From assembly GCA_947367285.1 (NCBI GenBank), contig CANBDB010000003.1, positions 1 through 26,094 on the forward strand: a stretch of DNA of 26,094 bases, given 5' to 3'. Positions 16,001 to 21,251 of the stretch are shown here, one piece after another; within the stretch, counting starts at the first letter, position 1; every line of letters starts with the position of its first letter. A program made the position numbers and the translations under genes. Origin of the DNA: an uncultured Clostridia bacterium (GTDB lineage: Bacteria > Bacillota > Clostridia > Oscillospirales > CAG-272). Under the pieces are notes generated by a model, which saw nothing but the letters and a program-made list of their open reading frames with translations, had not been told where the DNA came from and made no database searches.

Positions 16001-17437
16001 CGTGAGCTATCTTTGGATGAGTATAAGGATATTACATTTTCTGAAGAACAATTACAAAGTGTTCGAAAAGTGGAAAAGTCACTAAGATCCTCATTAGCAG
16101 AAGCTACACGGAACACGAAACAAGCAGTAGAGCAAAAAGGTAAAGCAGAAGGCACGTTGGAGTCAGCAAAACAATCTCTTTTGAGATTCGGAGAACCTCT
16201 TGACAAGTCCGAAGTAGGTAGTGATTTTGATGCTCGCTTGAGCCAAGTTCGTGAAGAAAGAAAAGCACTATTCACCCAAAAGGATAAATGTGGAAAGCTC
16301 GAAAATAGAATCAATACTATCTTTGGCAGATTGACCGATAGGCTGAATAAACACACACGCCCGGAAATCATCATAAAAGTTCAGCTTGAAGATTCGTTTG
16401 GTGAACAATTTGAGCGTATGACAAGGGAATATGAAGCTGCGAAAGCAAATCTTGCCTATGTTCACGATCAGGTTTCCGAAGCTCTCAACTCAATGAAAAG
16501 TCAATTTGCGGGCAGTACCTGCGGTGTTTCTGATGCGATAGTTGGTATGTTGGCGCTTCTTTCTAACGAAATGCGCGGAGATCGCTATTATACCTTAATA
16601 GAGCATATTAACGGTGATATTCAAAATACCGATAGAGCGATTGCTCAAATTATGACCGATCTTAAAGAGTTTGAAAACAACCATAACGATCTGATTCGTC
16701 AGTGCGTATTGCAGGGTAGCCGTATATACGAAGGGCTTTTGCAAATGGCATCAAGCTCTCGCGTAACCGTATATGACGGTAAAGACAAAAAGCAAATGAT
16801 CCGCTTTGACATTCCTGCGGAGGTTGATCCTGTCGTTGCATCTGCTGCTATTACGGACGAGATTGATAAAGGCACAAAAGAACTTGTGGCAAGAATGTCC
16901 GATGAAGCTGTTACCGAAGTTGATATCAAAAAAATGTCAGAAAAAATTGTCGGTAGCAGGAATTTGTTGCGGAAATACATCGGTAAAGAAGCAATTCGCG
17001 TGGATGCTTATAAGATCGATCAAAATCCTCAAAATGCAGGTTATCGTTCTTGGGAACAGACACAGATCAACAATTCCGGTGCGGAAAAATTCGTTGTCTA
17101 CTTCGCGGTCATTTTGTCTTTGATGAATTATACGCGCGGAGATTTTGGAAGTATCCGCGACAAGGATTTACGAAGTGCTTTGATTCTCGATAACCCCTTT
17201 GGAGCAACGTCCTCTAAGCACATTCTTGTCCCGATGTTTGCAATAGCGAAGCATTTCAGAGTACAGATGATATGTCTTTCTGACATCAATAAGTCTGACG
17301 TTATTAACTGTTTCGATATTGTCATCAAGGCGATTGTCAAAAAGCGTCCAATGTCGAACAATGAGTTCTTGACACACGAAGGAAACGAATCCATCGAACA
17401 CGGATTCTACCGTTCAGAGCAATTATCATTGTTGTAA
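13076..17437 (+). CDS. jetC: Wadjet SMC-like ATPase JetC
   Basis: A 1453-residue SMC-type ATPase. The Walker A motif is NGGGKS (residues 45-50), long coiled coils run from about 280 to 640 and 740 to 1230, and a hinge-like globular part sits at about 640-730. The C-terminal head has an ABC signature NSGAEK (1333-1338) and Walker B LILDNPFG (Asp1372). The residue after Asp1372 is Asn where most SMC proteins have the catalytic Glu; I recall DNPFG in related JetC proteins, so this may be a subtype feature. JetC is the ATP-driven loop-extrusion motor of Wadjet. GGAGG lies just before ATG inside jetB. Confidence 0.93.
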   Translation: MPQISKVRIVNFNYNDGKRLIADELYDFASKEKDDALNVLINLANGGGKSVLVQLMMQPIIPKAKVAGRKIESFFNKASDHCFVLIEWIKDNSTEKLLTGIAMSASESSTTEDDSSRGMAVKYYTFYSNYTSYSSLYDIANMPLSKKENGRFVAAEFDAVRTLARKSNGVLNYYVADDNPKWQKKLAEYGLIQSEWRMMEKLNSEEGGLSKFFGDFKTSDHLVDRLLIPTIESKLNQTHSKEDNSLATMLLSYANQYASKQEVIREKEIYEAFSKELTALLPQAESLWNANDTLEKCIRELFAFSDALSAKLDECKSLQEKYASDIEELDRKHTRIEHERASLMFYKAKEAFDLALKAYDEATSEEQRVSLQLENTTHKKLVLECAEYYQKLLRIDGELTAIRCEISRRESGGENGQELAKLKYSVYVQISELLSKCMPEAESLESQHDSFTLQKVECEKQLQTAKKNFEKAKDEYTRADERLRGAEGETDRVVSKYGIEISRRLDGAYAIDEVEDVKSAKSNEKNKLADAIDQADKELASIEAEIVSIPQKKADLSLSRSEAEQKCKLFKEALKVYYEKEEQIKEICSEYNLNFAMRFTNNMQEFLISEQRSNQAKQAELLRKIDIAEEEIKSAKRGSLHIPYAVIEYLNSTGVRYSTCEKYLTEQVAEGKLSNEECLEILRNYPAAAFGILMDPSEKERFFDYGREKWLPAMIPLYTYEQMAQILSNAKKFDGAIAFYSEEYFRNVDRFIEDLETNQQALIKERDLIDAIDVKIKSQLDVASSFTYDEHYEKEQKDSIERLEKSISEIDAKIQSLLARENELTIAKENTKRRIQELSDSMQTVNRILEGIETILQRISEERSLAEALHNKKLDLEEAEQSYKNVQAHLNDIATSLDTIDEKLNELKKQISELGGIKDQVGECVEAELVDGDWRELYSKYQSLQSALNQELSALKSQLEDKVSRKEDCEKEIASRELSLDEYKDITFSEEQLQSVRKVEKSLRSSLAEATRNTKQAVEQKGKAEGTLESAKQSLLRFGEPLDKSEVGSDFDARLSQVREERKALFTQKDKCGKLENRINTIFGRLTDRLNKHTRPEIIIKVQLEDSFGEQFERMTREYEAAKANLAYVHDQVSEALNSMKSQFAGSTCGVSDAIVGMLALLSNEMRGDRYYTLIEHINGDIQNTDRAIAQIMTDLKEFENNHNDLIRQCVLQGSRIYEGLLQMASSSRVTVYDGKDKKQMIRFDIPAEVDPVVASAAITDEIDKGTKELVARMSDEAVTEVDIKKMSEKIVGSRNLLRKYIGKEAIRVDAYKIDQNPQNAGYRSWEQTQINNSGAEKFVVYFAVILSLMNYTRGDFGSIRDKDLRSALILDNPFGATSSKHILVPMFAIAKHFRVQMICLSDINKSDVINCFDIVIKAIVKKRPMSNNEFLTHEGNESIEHGFYRSEQLSLL

Positions 17438-17515
17438 AGATAAAGTTCTTTACTTGCTTTTTTCACCTTGTACCGCGCAATTAAATAACATCTCTCTCTA
17501 CCTAATTAAGTGTTA

Positions 17516-17541
17516 AAAAGCAAATGGTGCCATTTGCTTTT
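17516..17541 (+). terminator. Hairpin ending the Wadjet operon
   Basis: AAAAGCAAATGG (17516-17527) and CCATTTGCTTTT (17530-17541) form a perfect 12-base inverted repeat with T residues on the 3' arm. It probably terminates in either direction. Confidence 0.65.
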
Positions 17542-17568
17542 GGAAGGTTAGAATTAATATTTAAACCC

Positions 17569-17602
17569 GAGGTCGCACAAATCGTGCGACCTCATATTTT
17601 TT
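17569..17602 (+). terminator. Second rho-independent terminator before the LexA-like gene
   Basis: GAGGTCGCAC (17569-17578) and GTGCGACCTC (17584-17593) with a five-base loop, followed by ATATTTTTT. It isolates the LexA-like promoter from upstream transcription. Confidence 0.85.
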
Positions 17603-17613
17603 AGTCCAACCTA

Positions 17614-17642
17614 TTGACAAACTTTCTTTCGTATGCTATAAT
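17614..17642 (+). promoter_or_regulatory. Promoter of the LexA-like gene
   Basis: TTGACA (17614-17619) and TATAAT (17637-17642) with a 17-base spacer, both perfect consensus. Confidence 0.92.
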
Positions 17643-17650
17643 TACTGCGC

Positions 17651-17664
17651 GGTACAATTGTACC
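17651..17664 (+). promoter_or_regulatory. Likely operator of the LexA-like repressor
   Basis: GGTACAATTGTACC is a perfect 14-base palindrome starting nine bases after the -10, around the transcription start. This is a typical site for autorepression. It differs from the usual Gram-positive SOS box (GAAC-N4-GTTC), so the element's repressor may have its own specificity. A matching half-site, TTGTACCGCGC, lies at 17468-17478. Confidence 0.65.
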
Positions 17665-17685
17665 TTGTGTAATTTGGAGGCATTT

Positions 17686-18291
17686 ATGAATAAGTGGAGT
17701 CCCGAGAGGGCGGAGGCGATCCGCCAATTTATAGACGAATATTTTATGGAGAACCGAAAGTCTCCGACGGTGCGCGATATCGCGGCAGGCACGGGTATCT
17801 CCAAAACTTCGGTGCAGAGATACCTCACCGATATGAAAGAGCACGGCGAGATCGAGTACAACGGTCGTCGCAGTATTGGCACGAATCTTTCGCGCAATAT
17901 GTTTGAAACTACGCCCGCAATTCGATATGATTCTACCGTGTCCTGCGGGTTGCCGAGTGAGCCGAACGTGGAAGCAGCGGAGATCATTCCTCTCCCCACC
18001 GCGCTTGTCGGTGACGGAAAGTTTTTCATTCTTACTGCGAAAGGCGACTCGATGACCGGTATCGGAGTTGACGATGGCGACCTCGTTATAGTACGAGAGC
18101 AAAACACTTGCAGGGACGGCGACTATGCGGTTGTCCTTGTAAACGGAACCGAAACGCTACTCAAGACGATAACCTATCTTCCCGACAAAAAAGCATATTT
18201 GCTTCACGCCGAGAATCCCGATTATGATGATCGTATTGAGCGCAACATGCAGATTCAAGGAGTTGCTACGCAAGTTATCAAAAAACTATAA
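17686..18291 (+). CDS. LexA/UmuD-like self-cleaving repressor (S24 peptidase)
   Basis: A 201-residue LexA-type protein. The N-terminal winged helix is LexA-like (SPTVRDIAAGTGISKTSVQ). The cleavage site is Cys87-Gly88, as in UmuD, rather than Ala-Gly. Catalytic Ser122 is in GDSM and Lys160 in TLLKTI, 38 residues apart. In this family, RecA filaments trigger self-cleavage after DNA damage and derepress target genes. GGAGG lies a few bases before ATG 17686, and a perfect palindrome covers the transcription start. It sits between the Wadjet operon and the recombinase operon, so either may be its target. It could also be the host-type regulator captured by the element. Confidence 0.9.
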   Translation: MNKWSPERAEAIRQFIDEYFMENRKSPTVRDIAAGTGISKTSVQRYLTDMKEHGEIEYNGRRSIGTNLSRNMFETTPAIRYDSTVSCGLPSEPNVEAAEIIPLPTALVGDGKFFILTAKGDSMTGIGVDDGDLVIVREQNTCRDGDYAVVLVNGTETLLKTITYLPDKKAYLLHAENPDYDDRIERNMQIQGVATQVIKKL

Positions 18292-18301
18292 CGGCTCTGC
18301 A

Positions 18302-18534
18302 TGTCTATCGGTCTTTGCAAGCATCGCGTTTGTCATGACAAACGGTCTTTCAGTCTTAGCAAGCATCGCCGTTGTGTCCCAAATCCCAACGGAAAAGAAA
18401 AAACATAATTTATGTGTCTGCTTGTCTTAGCAAGCATCGCGGTTGGACGCCCAAAGCCAACCGAAGTAAAATTATAGGTCACAGCAAGCTGTCTATCAGT
18501 CGCAGCAAGCACTGGATTTGGATATCCAAATCCG
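18302..18534 (+). repeat. Array of repeats, each a conserved motif plus a different hairpin
   Basis: GTCNNNGCAAGC occurs five times (18311, 18353, 18424, 18478 and 18499). Four copies are followed within a few bases by an inverted repeat, each with a different stem: 18327-18344 (perfect 18-base palindrome), 18369-18392 (CCGTTG/CAACGG), 18440-18463 (CGGTTGG/CCAACCG) and 18514-18533 (perfect 20-base palindrome). Three copies extend to GCAAGCATCGC. The last hairpin ends just before the ribosome binding site of the next gene. Stem sequence varies while pairing is kept, which suggests selection for structure. Confidence 0.8.
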
Positions 18535-18550
18535 TTAGGAGGTATGTATA

Positions 18551-18886
18551 TTGAACATCAAAGAAATGTTAAATAGAGTGCTCGACGTCCTCAAGGACAA
18601 ACACACCACTTGGTTTTACGTAGAGCTTCCCAAAATCGATATGGAAGCTTTGAGAAAAAAGATTATTGCCATCTTAAAGGACAAGCACGGAGGTATCGGG
18701 ACGATTCCCGATGATGAGATCGACGCGCTCGCGGACGTAATACTGCCCGGTGTTATAAAGTTCTTTTCCTCCGATGAATGGCGTGCTGAATTTGAAGAAT
18801 GGAAAAAAGAGCGCGAGTTGTTATTAGCACAAAGAGAGGAACAAAAAGCGTTAGCGCTAAAAACGGATGAAAGCAAAGCATCATAA
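18551..18886 (+). CDS. Small hypothetical protein in the recombinase operon
   Basis: A 111-residue protein with TTG as start codon; TAGGAGG (18536-18542) lies eight bases upstream and supports it. The sequence is mostly helical with a duplicated-looking feature: VLDVLKDKHTTW near the N-terminus and IAILKDKHGGIG around residue 40. The C-terminal third is a charged helix (EEWKKERELLLAQREEQ) that could form a coiled coil. I do not recognise the family. It ends 32 bases before the recombinase start and shares its direction, so it may assist recombination. The palindrome array lies directly in its leader and could control its translation. Confidence 0.8.
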   Translation: MNIKEMLNRVLDVLKDKHTTWFYVELPKIDMEALRKKIIAILKDKHGGIGTIPDDEIDALADVILPGVIKFFSSDEWRAEFEEWKKERELLLAQREEQKALALKTDESKAS

Positions 18887-18918
18887 TCGTCACCGAATAG
18901 TGACAGAAAGGAGAGTCA

Positions 18919-20430
18919 ATGACAGGAGTAATATACGCTCGCTATTCCTCGGACAATCAGCGTGAGGAATCAATTGAAGGTCAGCTTCGTGAGTGTCAAG
19001 CCTTTGCAAAGAAGAATGACATCACCTTGCTTGAGCCGTATATAGATCGAGCTCTATCAGCCAAGACGGACAATCGTCCAAACTTTCAAAAGATGATCAA
19101 GGACAGCGTGGCAAAAAAGTTTGATGTCGTTATCGTTTGGAAGTTGGATCGATTTGCCCGCAACAGATTCGACTCAGCACACTATAAAAGTGTTCTGCGA
19201 AAAAACGGCGTCAAAGTTGTATCGGCAACCGAAGCAATCTCCGAAGGCGCGGAAGGTATTCTTCTCGAATCTATGCTTGAAGGTATGGCTGAATACTACT
19301 CGGCAGAGCTCTCCGAAAAAGTGGTACGAGGTCTGACCGAAAACGCGCTCAAATGCAAATACAACGGCGGTACACTTCCCATTGGATACACCATTGATGA
19401 AAACCAATTCTTTCAAATCGATCCCATCACTGCTCCCGCCGTGCTTGAAGCATTTAAGAAATATGCGAAGGGCGCAACGATGCAAGAAATCACGGACGAG
19501 CTTAACATCAAAGGAATCCGCACCGTCAGAGGAACGAAAATCAGCCTCAACACCGTAACGCGAATGCTACACAACCGCAGATACATCGGTGAGTATCAAT
19601 ATCGCGATGTAACCGTTCCCAACGGAATCCCCGCCATCGTTCCTGCCAAGTTGTTTGAGCAAGTGCAAGAGCGAGCCGCCGCGAACAAGAAAGCTCCCGC
19701 AAAGCACAAAGCCGAGGACGAGTATCTGCTGACAACAAAACTGTTCTGCGGTTATTGTAAGTGTCTGATTACGGGAGAAAGCGGAACGAGTCATACGATG
19801 GAAGTCCATCGCTATTACAAGTGCCGAGGCACACGTAAAGGTGGAACGTGCAAGAAGAAAACGATCAAGAAGAAATGGATTGAGGAGGTCGTTATCCTAC
19901 TCATTCAGAAATTCATCTTCGACGACGTGCTTCTTGACAGACTTGCCGACACGCTGATTGCAAAGCTCAATGCCGAGAGCACCACGCTACCGATTTTACG
20001 CAAGCAGCTTGCTGAAATAGAAAAAGGCATTGAAAATCTCATCAATGCCATTCAAGCGGGAATCATTACCCAATCCACAAAACAACGTCTTGAGCAGCTT
20101 GAAGCCGAGAAAAGCGAGATCTCAGTACAAATTCTCAAGGAAGAAATCTCGAAGCCTACGGTTACGAAAGAGGAAATACTTTACTACCTCACCAAGTACC
20201 GCAAGCTCAATATGAAACAGCTTGACCACCGCCGCCGTCTAATCGATAGCTTTGTCAATGCGATCTATATGTTCGACGACTACCTGGTCATAACATTCAA
20301 CTACAAGGAAGGCACAAAAACAATCACATTTGCCGAAATTGAAGAGGCATTTGGTTCGGATTTATCATCACTCACTGCACCAGAAAAAAGCACACATTTG
20401 TCTACGGACAAAGGTGCGTTTTTTGAATGA
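18919..20430 (+). CDS. Large serine recombinase
   Basis: A 503-residue site-specific recombinase. The N-terminal resolvase domain has YARYSSDNQ with the nucleophile Ser10, and VWKLDRFARNRFD with the conserved arginines. A recombinase domain follows (GGTLPIGYTID, then ITDELNIKGIRTVRG). A zinc ribbon is formed by Cys277, Cys280, Cys302 and Cys311, with a coiled coil after it (about 345-400) as in TnpX and phage integrases. It cuts and rejoins DNA through a covalent serine link and probably integrates and excises this element. GAAAGGAG lies seven bases before ATG. Its TGA stop is part of the first TGATG unit of the array downstream. Confidence 0.95.
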   Translation: MTGVIYARYSSDNQREESIEGQLRECQAFAKKNDITLLEPYIDRALSAKTDNRPNFQKMIKDSVAKKFDVVIVWKLDRFARNRFDSAHYKSVLRKNGVKVVSATEAISEGAEGILLESMLEGMAEYYSAELSEKVVRGLTENALKCKYNGGTLPIGYTIDENQFFQIDPITAPAVLEAFKKYAKGATMQEITDELNIKGIRTVRGTKISLNTVTRMLHNRRYIGEYQYRDVTVPNGIPAIVPAKLFEQVQERAAANKKAPAKHKAEDEYLLTTKLFCGYCKCLITGESGTSHTMEVHRYYKCRGTRKGGTCKKKTIKKKWIEEVVILLIQKFIFDDVLLDRLADTLIAKLNAESTTLPILRKQLAEIEKGIENLINAIQAGIITQSTKQRLEQLEAEKSEISVQILKEEISKPTVTKEEILYYLTKYRKLNMKQLDHRRRLIDSFVNAIYMFDDYLVITFNYKEGTKTITFAEIEEAFGSDLSSLTAPEKSTHLSTDKGAFFE

Positions 20431-20610
20431 TGTTTGCCTTCGGCAAATGATGTTGGCTATGCCAATGATGACCTCTTTCGCCTAAAGGCGAAACGTAATG
20501 ATGTGTGCCTGCGGCACATTTTATGGCAAACATCGCATCATTGCGAGTGAAACGAGCAACATCATTTTGAGCGAAGCGAAAAACATCATATCGCAAAGCG
20601 ATACATCATT
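20426..20610 (+). repeat. Symmetric hairpin array (four TGATG, four CATCA)
   Basis: TGATG starts at 20428, 20448, 20466 and 20499; CATCA starts at 20536, 20560, 20584 and 20604. Between successive units sits a small inverted repeat: 20433-20447, 20453-20465, 20476-20493, 20504-20518, 20541-20559, 20565-20583 and 20589-20603, each with a different stem. Most units read AATGATG or CATCATT. The eight units can pair from the outside in, giving a ladder of four-way junctions. The first unit includes the recombinase stop codon. Confidence 0.88.
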
Positions 20611-20631
20611 AAAGATATACAAAGTTCCGCC

Positions 20632-20660
20632 TTGATTTATTTGCAAAAGTGTGATATAAT
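20632..20660 (+). promoter_or_regulatory. Promoter for the cysteine-rich protein gene
   Basis: TTGATT (20632-20637) and TATAAT (20655-20660) with a 17-base spacer. The 17 bases ending at the -10 (CAAAAGTGTGATATAAT) match those of the Wadjet promoter at 16 positions. Confidence 0.85.
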
Positions 20661-20724
20661 GAACTCGTAGACAAACAAGAATTTGGCAAACTAAGTTAAA
20701 TTGATAATTTGAAGAGGTGTAGTT

Positions 20725-20907
20725 ATGTATATATGCAATGATGCTGTATGCGATCCTTGTTGTGATTTTTGCTGGTATTGCATTCACGGGAAAAATGGTG
20801 AGCCTATTTCGTGTGTAAACAATAAATCTAGTTTTGATGATGGTCTTGGGTATTGTGATGACTTTAAATGTAGTTTGCACGAACCTAAACCTCCTGAATT
20901 GGATTAA
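20725..20907 (+). CDS. Cysteine-rich small protein of unknown function
   Basis: A 60-residue protein with nine cysteines: Cys4, 9, 12, 13, 16, 19, 30, 44 and 49. The dense CDPCCDFCWYCIHG block and the later GYCDDFKC look like metal-binding knuckles (zinc or iron-sulfur). I recall similar unnamed short proteins in clostridial phages and elements. It has its own consensus promoter and GAGGT six bases before ATG, so it is very likely a real gene. It is the last gene of the element and is expressed independently of the recombinase. No function can be given. Confidence 0.78.
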   Translation: MYICNDAVCDPCCDFCWYCIHGKNGEPISCVNNKSSFDDGLGYCDDFKCSLHEPKPPELD

Positions 20908-21094
20908 CAATACTGACAAATTCAAATTTATCGAGCCGTGCGAATGGTATACTTTTAGTCATTCTTCACCTACTTTCTGCTCCGTTTAGGCCATCTTTCG
21001 CAACGGCAAGTGCCGCTCCAAAAATCGGGCGGCGATAGCGAGAATCCGAACCTCATCACACGATGGCAAGGTTTTGATTTGTACTTATTTATTG
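20908..21094. other. Non-coding right end of the element
   Basis: No plausible gene is seen. The stretch contains a small palindrome CGGCAAGTGCCG (21004-21015) and GC-rich sequence unlike its surroundings, leading to the repeat at 21043. This is where a recombinase recognition site at the right end would be expected. Confidence 0.5.
21043..21052 (+). repeat. Candidate right attachment/junction repeat
   Basis: Second copy of AATCCGAACC. The following bases include AGGTTTTGATT (near 21069-21079), an imperfect partner for AATCCGAACCT, so this may be the displaced remainder of the original tRNA-Leu terminator. Confidence 0.4.
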
Positions 21095-21124
21095 AAAAGA
21101 GGGATTTATCCCTCTTTTTTTATT
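21095..21124 (+). terminator. Rho-independent terminator
   Basis: AAGAGGGAT (21097-21105) and ATCCCTCTT (21108-21116) with a two-base loop, followed by a long T-run. It lies just outside the proposed right end and could have terminated the tRNA-Leu transcript before insertion. Confidence 0.88.
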
Positions 21125-21172
21125 TTTATACTGATTATAAGCTTGAACTTATTTGTGTTTCAAATAAAATCC

Positions 21173-21201
21173 TTTACAAGCGCAAAAAAATGTGATATTA
21201 T
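21173..21201 (+). promoter_or_regulatory. Promoter for the metallophosphoesterase gene
   Basis: TTTACA (21173-21178) and TATTAT (21196-21201) with a 17-base spacer and TGTGA before the -10. It may also transcribe the potassium uptake genes downstream. Confidence 0.75.
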
Positions 21202-21251
21202 TATTTTAGTAGGGATATATTCCAAAAAACCGAACAAGAAAGGTGAAAAAT

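Larger units (their letters stand above)
8687..21052. mobile_element. Integrated element with serine recombinase and Wadjet defence cargo
   Basis: About 12.4 kb between tRNA-Leu and the metallophosphoesterase gene. It contains tnpV, a DUF6809 gene, an excisionase-type HTH gene, jetDABC, a LexA-like repressor, a large serine recombinase and two hairpin arrays. Its codon use is more A/T-rich in the Wadjet genes than in the flanking chromosome genes. Insertion next to a tRNA, recombinase near one end and a shared AATCCGAACC at both sides support a single unit. No conjugation or replication genes are seen, so it would be a recombinase-driven transposon or mobilisable cargo. The exact ends are inferred. 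Confidence 0.7.

Noticed and set aside
13076..17437. Frameshift or internal break in jetC
   Set aside because: The reading frame is open over all 1453 codons, and both head motifs and the coiled coils are in the expected order.
18302..18534. CRISPR array
   Set aside because: The conserved part is short and unevenly spaced (21 to 71 bases), the variable parts are self-complementary hairpins rather than unrelated spacers, and no cas genes are present.
20426..20610. CRISPR or simple terminator cluster
   Set aside because: Units reverse orientation midway and the between-unit sequences are hairpins without T-runs; this fits neither a CRISPR array nor ordinary terminators.
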